From contig NZ_CP113917.1 in the NCBI RefSeq assembly GCF_029395475.1, forward strand, positions 930,001 through 994,000: DNA of 64,000 nt, read 5' to 3'. The notes below the pieces were generated by a model. It had not been told where the DNA came from and searched no databases. It saw nothing but the letters and a program-made list of their open reading frames with translations. Positions 36,216 to 44,348 of the stretch are shown piece after piece; within the stretch, counting starts at the first letter, position 1, and the number at the start of each line of letters is the position of its first letter. A program made the position numbers and the translations under genes. This DNA comes from Bifidobacterium sp. ESL0775 (GTDB taxonomy: Bacteria; Actinomycetota; Actinomycetes; Actinomycetales; Bifidobacteriaceae).

Positions 36216-37685
36216 TCATTCCTGATTCTTGATGGCGTCAAAGGCAGGGATACGCACGGCCTTGTTGGCCGGGCCAAATCCGAAAATCAGGCCGATGATC
36301 GAGCAGAAGACGAGCGCTGACAAGTAAAGCCACCACGGGATAATGGAAATGTTTGTGGCTTCCTGCCCTGGCATCGTCATCTGTGAAGTGGCGCTGTTGG
36401 CGACGGCGTTGATACCCAAGGAAGCCAGTCCGCTCAGAAGGCAGCCAACCACCCCTCCCAACAGGCCGAGCGCCGCCGCTTCCGTCAAGAACATGAGGCG
36501 GATGTCGCGCACCCTGCAGCCCAGCGCCTTCATGATGCCGATTTCGCGCGTGCGTTCGGTCACCGACATCACCATGGTGTTGGCGATGCCGATGGCGGCG
36601 ACGAGAAACGCCACCGCTCCGATGCCGCCCAACGCCAATTGCACCATGTTGGATTCCTTCTGCATCTGTTTGCGCATATCCTCGCTGGAAGTGGCCTGAT
36701 AGCCGAGCGATTGTATATGTTTCTGGACCTGGGCGACCTTCGAGATGTCGTCGACTTTCACCAGCACCGTCGAATAATCGGAGGGTGTCGGCGCGGATGG
36801 GTCGAGGGCCTTGCGCATTTTCTGAAGGTCTTCAAGGCTCATCAGAAAGCCGTTGTGGGTCGATTCGCCAGCGGTCTGATTGCTTTTGAGTGTACCGACC
36901 GCGTTGAACTTGAATGTTCCTCCGGGGTTGTTGACATTGGCGGCCTGTGGCGCTGAGGGCCCGTCCCGCGTGATTCCGGCTCCGATGCCGCCGCCATGTC
37001 CGTCTTCGTCCTCCGCTGCTTTTGAGGCCGTATAGCTCACGGTCAGCGGATCGAAGAAAGCCGGCTTGTCGCTGGTCTCACAACGATTGGTTTCCGGATT
37101 CCATTGGCAGGCTCCTGAGTCTGGGGCGTAGCGGAAGGAATCCTCGTCGGAGCGGAATTTGTCGCCAAAGGAATAGGCGGTGTTCTTGCCTGCAAGCACT
37201 TCGCCGCTGCGCAGCGGCTCGCGTCCTTTGACGATGTCGAAGCTCATCGCTTTGAGCTGGGTCATGTCAATGCCTTGAATCACTAGACTGCTGTATTGGT
37301 CGGCTTTATACCGCCCTCCTGCTCCTGCTGTAACGTTTACCGGAATGTTCAGTACGTCCATCGGTGTCACTGCTTTGACGTTTTCGATGTTACGAAAGAC
37401 GGTCAATGCGGTCTTGTTAAGTCGTTTAGGAGAATTCCCACCGTCGTTCGAGCTCGACATCCCCATCATCGGGTTGCCGTCTGCGTTGCTACCTACCGTA
37501 ATCAGGGTCAGGTCGCCCATTTCCCTGAGCATGGCTTCGTTGGCTGCGCTCATGCCCTGACCCAGCGAAATCATGATGAGAATCGAGCAGGACCCGACGA
37601 TCACGCCCAGGACGGTGAGGATGGTTCGCGACTTGCGCCGTCGCAGATTCTGAAACGCAAGCCGTATGATGTCGCCGACTCTCAT
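36216..37685 (-). CDS. MacB-like ABC transporter permease
   Basis: 489-aa permease with the MacB topology: one N-terminal helix (ILTVLGVIVGSCSILIMISL), a large extracytoplasmic domain (about 45-360), then three C-terminal helices (GAVAFLVAAIGIANTMVMSV..., LGLLGGVVGCLLSGLASLG, WWLYLSALVFCSIIGLIFG). The NLRRRKSRTILT basic start and TERTREIGIMKALG coupling helix are family hallmarks. It overlaps the preceding gene by 4 nt and ends the operon ATPase - CARDB protein - permease. It probably does mechanotransmission-style export of an envelope component or peptide. No adaptor or TolC partner is expected in this cell type. Confidence 0.92.
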   Translation of the reverse strand: MRVGDIIRLAFQNLRRRKSRTILTVLGVIVGSCSILIMISLGQGMSAANEAMLREMGDLTLITVGSNADGNPMMGMSSSNDGGNSPKRLNKTALTVFRNIENVKAVTPMDVLNIPVNVTAGAGGRYKADQYSSLVIQGIDMTQLKAMSFDIVKGREPLRSGEVLAGKNTAYSFGDKFRSDEDSFRYAPDSGACQWNPETNRCETSDKPAFFDPLTVSYTASKAAEDEDGHGGGIGAGITRDGPSAPQAANVNNPGGTFKFNAVGTLKSNQTAGESTHNGFLMSLEDLQKMRKALDPSAPTPSDYSTVLVKVDDISKVAQVQKHIQSLGYQATSSEDMRKQMQKESNMVQLALGGIGAVAFLVAAIGIANTMVMSVTERTREIGIMKALGCRVRDIRLMFLTEAAALGLLGGVVGCLLSGLASLGINAVANSATSQMTMPGQEATNISIIPWWLYLSALVFCSIIGLIFGFGPANKAVRIPAFDAIKNQE

Positions 37686-39148
37686 GACCGGCCCTCGTCG
37701 GAGGTCAGAGTGGAATCTTGCGAAGCTTCCGGAGCGTTCGGTTTGAAGCGGTCGTCGCTTTGGCTTGACGGGTCGCCGAGCTCTGAGCCGTTTGTCAATG
37801 TTGTGGAATCGCTATATTGAGGCTGAGTTTTCGGCAATACCGCGGTGGCTGCCATGTTGTCGTTGACGGTCGGCGTGTTTGCCGGCGTTTCATTTTGGTT
37901 GTATGACGTGGTGGGGTTTCCGGCATTGAGAGCGGCGACATTATCGTCGCTGATGTCATCATCCCAATCGTCGTCATCCTCTTCTGCGGCGAGCTTGGCC
38001 TTCTTCTTTTTGCGATGGCGGCGAACGAGTACCACGATTAGCGCGATGACGAGGATAAGCACCACGGCAGCGATGATGAGGAAGGGGAGAGGGTTGGGTT
38101 TGGGCAGTTCTTCAGAGACGGTCATATTCGCAGGTTCGGCTTTTGCGCCCACGTTCATGCTGATCGGGTATTCCTTGCTTTGCGCCTTGCCGTCCGAGTC
38201 CTCATATGAAACCTTGAATTTCGCCTCGAGTTTGCCGGCTTTCTGCGGGGTGAAGAGGTAGCCGATGCTGCCGTTCCCTCCGCTGGCCACATTGCCGAGA
38301 TACTGTGTGGGCACGCTGGCCTTGAACCCTTCGCCTTCCATGGTGGCCTCAAGGTTGGCGATGTCGCCCTTGCCCTTGTTGACGTAGGCGAGTGTGATGG
38401 TGGTCTCTTCGCCGGCCCTGACTTGTTCGGGAATCACCGGATCGTTGATCTGCATGCGTGTGGGCTGGCTCAGCGGCACTGAAACCTTGATGTCGGCCGA
38501 GGCTGAGGAACGCTGGTTGTTCTGTACGTACTCGTAGGCGAAATGGATGGTGACGCCCTGCGCGCCGCTTTTCGCGTCCGCCAGCGCCTGCATCGGCACG
38601 GTCTGGGATAGCGAGTGCCCGGCCGAGAGCGAGGAGACGTAGAAGGTGTTGGTGCCTCCGGAGATGGCGAGCATATCGCCGCCGTCCACGGTAATCACCA
38701 TGTTTTGTATGGCTACCTGCCCCTTGTTCTGGTAGGTGAAGACCAGGTTGAAATTGCTGCCGATCGCTACCGGCCCGTTGCCATAGTTGAAGTTGGTGAT
38801 GATGACGTTGGGTACCGGGCCGGCTATCGGTTCACTGGCAGGTGCGGCGCTGCCTGATTTGGCCATGTCGCTTGACATCTGTTGGGCGGGGATGGACTCG
38901 TCTGTTTCCTCGGCGTTCGCCGTACCGTGGTGCATGAAAAATGACGGAACCCACAGCATCACCAGCGTCACCGCGACCGCAAGCAGTGCGGCGAATCGGT
39001 GGTGATTGCCGGTCGCCACCTTTGGATCTTTGATGTCATGCGGGGATTCGGACGTGTATATCCCACCGTTCGCGGAGCTTACGGAAGAGATATCGTTTTT
39101 TAGATGGCTCGTCGGTGGTTGATCGTGCACGGATACGTTCTGGTTCAT
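37682..39148 (-). CDS. Secreted CARDB/COG1361-type surface protein of the ABC operon
   Basis: 488-aa protein: cytoplasmic head (1-50), signal/anchor helix (about 53-72), extracellular region of two or three Ig-like CARDB/NEW3-type beta domains (motifs such as NFNLVFTYQNKGQVAIQNM and TTITLAYVNKGKGDIANL). A C-terminal helix (about 351-375) is followed by a basic stop-transfer RRHRKKKK and a 105-aa cytoplasmic tail starting with an acidic EEDDDDWDDD patch. ATG 39148 was chosen because AAGGAG lies just upstream; the longer frame would run into the ATPase gene. Being coded between the ATPase and permease, it is probably a dedicated extracellular partner of the exporter. Confidence 0.85.
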   Translation of the reverse strand: MNQNVSVHDQPPTSHLKNDISSVSSANGGIYTSESPHDIKDPKVATGNHHRFAALLAVAVTLVMLWVPSFFMHHGTANAEETDESIPAQQMSSDMAKSGSAAPASEPIAGPVPNVIITNFNYGNGPVAIGSNFNLVFTYQNKGQVAIQNMVITVDGGDMLAISGGTNTFYVSSLSAGHSLSQTVPMQALADAKSGAQGVTIHFAYEYVQNNQRSSASADIKVSVPLSQPTRMQINDPVIPEQVRAGEETTITLAYVNKGKGDIANLEATMEGEGFKASVPTQYLGNVASGGNGSIGYLFTPQKAGKLEAKFKVSYEDSDGKAQSKEYPISMNVGAKAEPANMTVSEELPKPNPLPFLIIAAVVLILVIALIVVLVRRHRKKKKAKLAAEEDDDDWDDDISDDNVAALNAGNPTTSYNQNETPANTPTVNDNMAATAVLPKTQPQYSDSTTLTNGSELGDPSSQSDDRFKPNAPEASQDSTLTSDEGRS

Positions 39149-39218
39149 GTGGGCTCCTTCGCTCAGTGGTGGTGAATGGTTCGTTGGGTTATGCGTTGGT
39201 GGCTGCTGACATCTGTGG

Positions 39219-40148
39219 TCATTGTCGTGGCTCTTTTGCGCGGATAGTCTGTTGTTGGCTGTTCGCGTTCGCAAGGCGGGCAAGATCCGCTTGACCATCG
39301 CCTGACGTTGCTGTGATGTGTGGTATCGAAACCGATGGCCGGAGGAATCCGGTATCGATAAAATCATGGTTCTGGACGGCTATATTTTCTGTCATCACAT
39401 CACCGACGATATGCCCGTCGAAGAGGGTGACGATCCGGTCAGCGTACTGCGCCATGTGCTCGTCGTGGGTGACCAGCACCAGGGTCTGCCGATAGTGCCG
39501 CGCGAAGGCGCACATCATCGTCATCACTTCGTTTTTGGTCTTGGAATCGAGGTTGCCGGTCGGTTCGTCGGCGAAGACGACCTCCGGCTTGGCAATGAAC
39601 GCGCGGGCGATGCCCACCCGCTGCTGCTGTCCGCCGGACATCTGCGAGGGGAAGTGCTTGAGCCGTTTGCCGAGGCCGACCCGTTTGAGCATTTTGCTTG
39701 CTTTTGCTTCCCGCGCTACTTTGTCGATTCCACAGAACATCAGCGGCATCGCCACGTTCTCAACGGCTGTCAGGTGGGGGAGCAGATTGTAGGACTGGAA
39801 GACGAAGCCGATATGACGCTGGCGGAACGCGGCCAGCTCGCGCTCGCTCATTTGCGAGATGTTGTTGTGGCCGATATGCACCGATCCCTTCGTCGGTTTC
39901 TCCATTCCTGCCATCTGGTTCAACAATGTCGATTTGCCAGAGCCGGATTCCCCGAAAATACAGCAGATCTGCCCGCGTGGGATTTCGAGATTGATACGTG
40001 CGAGGGCGACCACCTTGTCGTCGTCGACCGCATAGACCTTGCGAAGATTGTGGATACTGACGAATTCGCGCGGCCGCCGTGGCGGCGGCGCTGAGTCGGG
40101 GACGGCGTGCGTCCCGTCGTTGCCTGAGGTCCTGATATCGCTCGCCAT
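39219..40148 (-). CDS. ABC transporter ATP-binding protein (MacB type)
   Basis: 309-aa ATPase, first gene of the operon. Walker A GESGSGKST, Q-loop FVFQSYNLL, signature MSGGQQQR, Walker B VVFADEPTGN and H-loop LVTHDE are intact. An N-terminal Pro/Arg extension (about 30 residues) and a C-terminal tail of about 70 residues go beyond the MacB/LolD norm. GGAGG lies only 2 nt before ATG 40148, so the exact start may differ. A possible promoter (TTGCGA at 40221-40226, 17-bp spacer, TAATTT at 40198-40203, minus strand) precedes it. Confidence 0.92.
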   Translation of the reverse strand: MASDIRTSGNDGTHAVPDSAPPPRRPREFVSIHNLRKVYAVDDDKVVALARINLEIPRGQICCIFGESGSGKSTLLNQMAGMEKPTKGSVHIGHNNISQMSERELAAFRQRHIGFVFQSYNLLPHLTAVENVAMPLMFCGIDKVAREAKASKMLKRVGLGKRLKHFPSQMSGGQQQRVGIARAFIAKPEVVFADEPTGNLDSKTKNEVMTMMCAFARHYRQTLVLVTHDEHMAQYADRIVTLFDGHIVGDVMTENIAVQNHDFIDTGFLRPSVSIPHITATSGDGQADLARLANANSQQQTIRAKEPRQ

Positions 40149-40267
40149 TGCCTCCGCCCATCTTCATTGACCGCCGATTGGAAAACAGATATTCCATAAA
40201 TTACAGGAATCCCACTAATTTCGCAATCATTCCTGAGGATGATTCCGGAGACGTGAAATTGGCATAC

Positions 40268-40621
40268 TTAAAGCGTGGAAAGTTTTACGTCGTGCGCTTC
40301 CGCGTCCTTTTCAACCAAGTTACGCAAGTATTCGCTCATGTTGGAAAGATTCTCTCTTTTGGTGGCAGCCTTGGCATATTCCTTCATCGTTGCAGGAAAA
40401 GACAGGTGAATCTGAACCGACCGCCTCCTACCTCTTAGCTGTTCTTCAAGCGTCGGCCTTCCCATGACGGTTTTGACCAGCTCTTGTTTATCGCTATCTG
40501 GGTTGGTTAGAGCCGCGCCGAATTGCCTGGCGTCTTCACCAGAGCCGTCAGCCAGAGGCGCTTTTTCCAGGTCATGTTGAGGATGAGCCAGATAGTCTTT
40601 GTATTCTTCAAAAGTAGCCAT
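40268..40621 (-). CDS. Small protein with ribbon-helix-helix-like C-terminal half
   Basis: 117 aa. The C-terminal half reads like a CopG/RHH DNA-binding unit: a basic strand (RGRRRSVQIHLSF) followed by two helices (MKEYAKAATKRENL and SEYLRNLVEKDAE). The acidic N-terminal half (EEYKDYLAHPQHDLEKAP) is unrecognised. GAAGAG lies 5 nt before the ATG. It is the second gene of a pair with the unrecognised protein at 40672-41031 (50-nt gap). RHH proteins of this size are often antitoxins or autorepressors, so a toxin-antitoxin or regulatory pair is plausible; this is inference. Confidence 0.6.
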   Translation of the reverse strand: MATFEEYKDYLAHPQHDLEKAPLADGSGEDARQFGAALTNPDSDKQELVKTVMGRPTLEEQLRGRRRSVQIHLSFPATMKEYAKAATKRENLSNMSEYLRNLVEKDAEAHDVKLSTL

Positions 40622-40671
40622 GTTCTCTTCTTATAATTTTGAATCGATTTGTTGAATAGGTTGCGGTTCGT

Positions 40672-41031
40672 TTATCTCAATGCCCTCAGTTTTTCTCCTG
40701 CTTCCGGATCATGAGCCCTCCAATATCGTTCCCAAACCTGTGTCAGCTGTTCCACATGGAATACCGTCGTGTGGTTCCCGTCCAGATACAGCAGAATTTC
40801 AGCGATACCGCTTCCGAGCGTGTCCGGCGGCATCCAGCACGTCAGGAATATGACGGGTAATGGTCTATTGACTTCTGGGGTGGATAAATCTTTTGGATCT
40901 AGAAACGCATAGTAAATCATCCCTTTCGCTATCATCTCTAAGACGATTGAGTCGCTGAGTGACAGCTCGTCGTAATGATGCCGTGCCGATCGTTCGAACC
41001 GTATTGGACTTTCAGCTTTCATAATAAGCAT
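40672..41031 (-). CDS. Unrecognised small protein upstream of the RHH-like gene
   Basis: About 119 aa from ATG 41031 (AAAGGA 3 nt upstream). ATG 41022 is an alternative, and the frame extends to 41130, but that part contains the strong plus-strand promoter at 41060-41087 and is probably not translated. I do not recognise the family. Visible features are RFERSARHHYDELSLSDSIVLEMIAKG, a hydrophobic VIFLTCW strand, and an ILLYLDGNHTTVFHVEQL segment ending in WERYWRAHDPEAGEK; a compact alpha/beta protein seems likely. Adjacent to an RHH-like protein, it could be the toxin of a pair, but no catalytic motif can be pointed to. Confidence 0.5.
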   Translation of the reverse strand: MLIMKAESPIRFERSARHHYDELSLSDSIVLEMIAKGMIYYAFLDPKDLSTPEVNRPLPVIFLTCWMPPDTLGSGIAEILLYLDGNHTTVFHVEQLTQVWERYWRAHDPEAGEKLRALR

Positions 41032-41059
41032 ACATCCTTTCATGTACATACTTTTATCG

Positions 41060-41087
41060 TTGACTGAATTGGCTTTTCTTGTATAAT
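41060..41087 (+). promoter_or_regulatory. Strong promoter for mcrBC module A
   Basis: TTGACT (41060-41065), 16-bp spacer, TATAAT (41082-41087). Transcription would begin near 41094 and give an unusually long, about 205-nt, leader before mcrB-A. The promoter overlaps the divergent small-gene promoter region. Confidence 0.65.
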
Positions 41088-41183
41088 TCACATACTTACT
41101 TGTATCCTGCAATCCATTTATTGGACTCACGGTAACACTGATAGAGACGAATACCGGTATCTAAAGAAGGGATTAGGCGAAAA

Positions 41184-41199
41184 ATCAAGATTTCTTGAT
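41184..41199. promoter_or_regulatory. Perfect palindrome in the mcrB-A leader
   Basis: ATCAAGA-TT-TCTTGAT, 7-bp arms. It lies in the leader between the 41060-41087 promoter and the mcrB-A start. It could be a repressor operator or a small RNA hairpin. Confidence 0.45.
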
Positions 41200-41298
41200 A
41201 GCAGCGATTATTGATTTGTAATGTATTCGAATGATTCGAGTAGCATAAATGAAAAGAAGTTAGAGTCGAAAGCGGCAGTGCCGTGCAAAGGAGCGATG

Positions 41299-41607
41299 AT
41301 GACAGGGACGTCAGATGAGATAAAACAGCAGCAAAAGTTCACTTGGGTTCCGGTTTATGAAGCCATTGCCACCAAGCTTTTGGATTATCGAGATAATCAC
41401 GGCGTGCTGGTCGACATCGCTGAGCAGGTTCTGGGAGAGCGGTTTGATGATATGGATCCGTTCACCTTCTTCGCGATGTTCAACGGAAAACGGAGTCAAC
41501 GTGATAAACGCATTGATGCTATCAGAATCATTCTTTCGCGTTTTGGAATTCAGATGACATTGCCAACAGATTTTGGGGGAGTTCCTGTTAATAATCCGCA
41601 GCTTTGA
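41299..41607 (+). CDS. N-terminal part of McrB-like protein A, cut by in-frame TGA
   Basis: 102 aa ending at TGA 41605-41607. The sequence (FTWVPVYEAIATKLLDYRDN, DMDPFTFFAMFNGK, FGIQMTLPTDFGGVPVNN) matches the N-terminal domain of larger McrB-type AAA+ restriction proteins, in which the same polypeptide runs on without a break. The TGA is in the same reading frame as the following gene (41653-43290), with 15 open codons between, so the two are pieces of one 664-codon gene. ATG 41299 has AAAGGAG 5 nt upstream; 41221 is a possible but unsupported earlier start. It is either a nonsense-inactivated or split mcrB, or the TGA is read through at some level. Confidence 0.75.
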   Translation: MTGTSDEIKQQQKFTWVPVYEAIATKLLDYRDNHGVLVDIAEQVLGERFDDMDPFTFFAMFNGKRSQRDKRIDAIRIILSRFGIQMTLPTDFGGVPVNNPQL

Positions 41608-41652
41608 GAATATTGGGATGGAAGCAACGACATAGTTGAACATGATTGGGAC

Positions 41653-43290
41653 ATGTTCGAAGCTGCTATACGTTATGCAGATGGTGGCTCGGAGATCTCA
41701 ACGCGTCAAGATTTTATTGATTCGTTTGATCGGATGAGAGCTCACAAATTCATTGCTGATGCAAGGCAGACAATGGGTCTGTTTTGGATGCGGCCTAACA
41801 CTTTTCTGTCCTTGGACAGTAATACAAAACAGTATATTGATATGGAATTTCAGGTCAGACCTGTATCGCCGATTGACGGTAAAGGTTATTTTGATGTTTT
41901 GCACAAGGTGAAAGAATCGACTATGGAATCTTTTCCTGAGATTTCATTGAAAGCATGGAATCGTGATGGGTGGTTTCCAGATGAGGAGCATCGAAATACA
42001 GGTCTCACGGCAACAGAATGGGAGTCGGTACTTGCCAATCCCGATCTAACGACGACGAATAATCTTATTACGCTTGCAAGCCTTGTAGAGCATCCTCAGG
42101 GGATGACATGCGTTGAATTGGCTGATCTGTATAAACGAGAGCCGAATTTTTATTCGAGCAACGTCTCTACCTTGAGCGAGAAAGTCGCGAAAAAATTCGG
42201 TTTAGCGGATGTCGACCAGCAAAGCGGAACTTTTGAGTATTGGACAGTAATGTGTCTTGGTCGGAAGGTCAAAAAACCTCGGTCGGGAAATTATGAATGG
42301 AAATTGCGCTCTGAAGTGATTGAAGCGCTTAACAGCATGGATCTTTCGAGATATCCGCTGTATACCGATAAACCAGAGACTTCAGCTGAGTCCGAGTCCT
42401 CGCCGATAAGCAAAGCCGAGGTGGAACCGTATGGCGACAAGGATTTCCTGGATGATGTCTTTTTGACTTCTTCTGATTTGGATGAGCTGAAAGAGTTGCT
42501 AGAACGCAAGAAAAACGTCATTCTGCAAGGTGCTCCGGGCACTGGCAAGACATTCACCGCAAAACGGCTTGCGTGGGACATATTGGGGCATAAAGATGGT
42601 GGGCATATCGAATTCGTGCAATTCCATCAGAATACGAGCTACGACGAATTCGTCTATGGTTACCGGCCGACCGAGGATGGCAAGGGATTTGAAAAGGTGC
42701 CGGGTGTTTTCGTCCAGTTTGTGCGGAAAGCTATTGCCCATCCTGATGAGCCATATTTCTTCATTATCGACGAAATCAATCGGGCCAACATCTCCAAGGT
42801 TTTCGGTGAGCTATTGATGACCATTGAAGCCGACCACCGTGGTCCTGACGAGAGCGTGACTCTTACGGTTTCGCAAGAACCGTTTTATGTGCCCCAAAAC
42901 CTGTATATCATCGGCATGATGAACACAGCCGACCGTGGTCTGGCACTTATCGACTATGCGTTGAGGCGGCGGTTCACATTCTTTACGATGAAACCTGCAC
43001 TTAAAAACAAGAAATTCACTGATTTAATCGAGGGGCGTCATGATTCGAAATTATCAGCACTGGTAAAGGCAGTCGGAAAGCTCAACGACAAGATTGCGGG
43101 TGATGAAACCTTAGGCGAAGGTTTCTGCATCGGTCACAGCTATTTCTGCCAAAACAACGATGACAACGATCCGAATTTCGCGAGTTCAATTGTCAGTTAC
43201 GAACTCATTCCTTTGATTCAAGAATACTGGTTTGATAACCCTAAGAAAGTCAAAGAAGAATGTGATGCTCTTACGAATAGTGTGAAATAG
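41653..43290 (+). CDS. mcrB: McrB-like AAA+ restriction protein A (motor part)
   Basis: 545 aa. N-terminal part (1-110) continues the domain begun at 41299. A winged-helix-like domain (about 118-236) is shared with protein B. Then the AAA+ motor: Walker A GAPGTGKT (293-300), FHQNTSYDEFVYGYRP, Walker B FFIIDEINRAN, and sensor MNTADRG. Protein A has only a short Ser/Glu linker (about 237-262) where B carries an EVE domain. With McrC it would form a nucleotide-driven translocase that cuts modified or foreign DNA. ATG 41653 has no convincing ribosome binding site, so translation by readthrough of, or reinitiation after, TGA 41605 has to be considered. Codon use is AT-richer than in neighbouring purine genes. 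Confidence 0.88.
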   Translation: MFEAAIRYADGGSEISTRQDFIDSFDRMRAHKFIADARQTMGLFWMRPNTFLSLDSNTKQYIDMEFQVRPVSPIDGKGYFDVLHKVKESTMESFPEISLKAWNRDGWFPDEEHRNTGLTATEWESVLANPDLTTTNNLITLASLVEHPQGMTCVELADLYKREPNFYSSNVSTLSEKVAKKFGLADVDQQSGTFEYWTVMCLGRKVKKPRSGNYEWKLRSEVIEALNSMDLSRYPLYTDKPETSAESESSPISKAEVEPYGDKDFLDDVFLTSSDLDELKELLERKKNVILQGAPGTGKTFTAKRLAWDILGHKDGGHIEFVQFHQNTSYDEFVYGYRPTEDGKGFEKVPGVFVQFVRKAIAHPDEPYFFIIDEINRANISKVFGELLMTIEADHRGPDESVTLTVSQEPFYVPQNLYIIGMMNTADRGLALIDYALRRRFTFFTMKPALKNKKFTDLIEGRHDSKLSALVKAVGKLNDKIAGDETLGEGFCIGHSYFCQNNDDNDPNFASSIVSYELIPLIQEYWFDNPKKVKEECDALTNSVK

Positions 43291-43292
43291 CC

Positions 43293-44345
43293 ATGTGTGC
43301 CGAAGACCATGTCGTCATCAAGAACATCTATTATATGATGACTTATGCGTTCATAGCATTGAAATTCAAGCAATATGCCAGGTTGGAAACCGAGGATTTC
43401 GACACTATCAATGATTTGATGGCGGCGATTCTCAACATCGGAATAACTACGCAGCGAAAGCATGGTTTCGAACGCGAATACCAACCCGAGTGCGAGCGGT
43501 TGCATGGTATTCGCGGCCGAATCGATATGTCTGACACGGCACGTTTGAGGATGGCAGGGAGTAACAAGATTTCATGTGTTTATGACGATTTATCCGCCGA
43601 TACCTATAAGAACCAGATACTCAAGACCACGGCCCGGGTGCTCATTGGCGAATCAGACGTGGATGCTGACAGAAAACGAAAATTGAAACGATGCCTTATC
43701 AGTATGCAGGACATACAATTCGTCGATATCCATCATGTTGATTGGGCAAGATTGCGGTTCGACCGTAATAATGCCAGTTATCAACTGCTGATGAACGTAT
43801 GCCGTATGGTTTTGGAAGGCAAACTGCTCGCACAAACCCAGGGCAGAAGGAGACTGGCCAAATATACCGCCCAGAAACTCAGTAACTTGTATGAGAGATT
43901 TGTGCTTGAATATTATCGACAGTGCTTTGCCAGTCAGCGTGGAATGACGGTAAGAGCAAAGGAGATTGACCGCCATGTAGGGTCTGATGAACCCAGGTTT
44001 TTGCCCCGGTTACAGAGTGATGTCACCCTTCATCAAGGAAACAAAACGCTTATCATCGATGCCAAATGTTATGGGAAGATTCTTCAAATACATTACAATA
44101 AGGAAATCTATAACCGGGACAACATCAATCAGATTCAGAGTTATGTCTTACATGAAGCATATGGGATTAGTGACGAGGTCAGTGGCATGCTGCTTTACGC
44201 GATGACGGATAATGATGAACAGCATAACGAGACATGGGAGGAGCTGGATCATCGTTTTTCCGTCCGTACCCTCAACCTTAATCAGGATTTTCAGGATATT
44301 GCGGCCGAACTTGACGGCATCGCCAATCAGTGGTTACTGCCCTAG
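43293..44345 (+). CDS. mcrC: McrC-like endonuclease subunit A
   Basis: 350 aa, McrC family. It begins with the conserved VIKNIYYMMTYAF block and ends with a PD-(D/E)xK nuclease: D243 (LQSDVTL) and D256-A-K258 (LIIDAKCYG). It starts 2 nt after the mcrB stop, so the genes are one operon. It is closely related to the McrC at 56511-57635 over its whole length (same RGRIDMSDTARL/RGHIDMPATARL and NNASYQLLMNVC/NNASYVLLMNVC blocks). Its stop is only 3 nt from the stop of convergent purD, leaving no room for a terminator between them. Confidence 0.9.
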   Translation: MCAEDHVVIKNIYYMMTYAFIALKFKQYARLETEDFDTINDLMAAILNIGITTQRKHGFEREYQPECERLHGIRGRIDMSDTARLRMAGSNKISCVYDDLSADTYKNQILKTTARVLIGESDVDADRKRKLKRCLISMQDIQFVDIHHVDWARLRFDRNNASYQLLMNVCRMVLEGKLLAQTQGRRRLAKYTAQKLSNLYERFVLEYYRQCFASQRGMTVRAKEIDRHVGSDEPRFLPRLQSDVTLHQGNKTLIIDAKCYGKILQIHYNKEIYNRDNINQIQSYVLHEAYGISDEVSGMLLYAMTDNDEQHNETWEELDHRFSVRTLNLNQDFQDIAAELDGIANQWLLP

Positions 44346-44348
44346 AGT

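Noticed and set aside
39149-39367. N-terminal extension of the CARDB protein
   Set aside because: It would overlap the ATPase gene; a good ribosome binding site marks ATG 39148.
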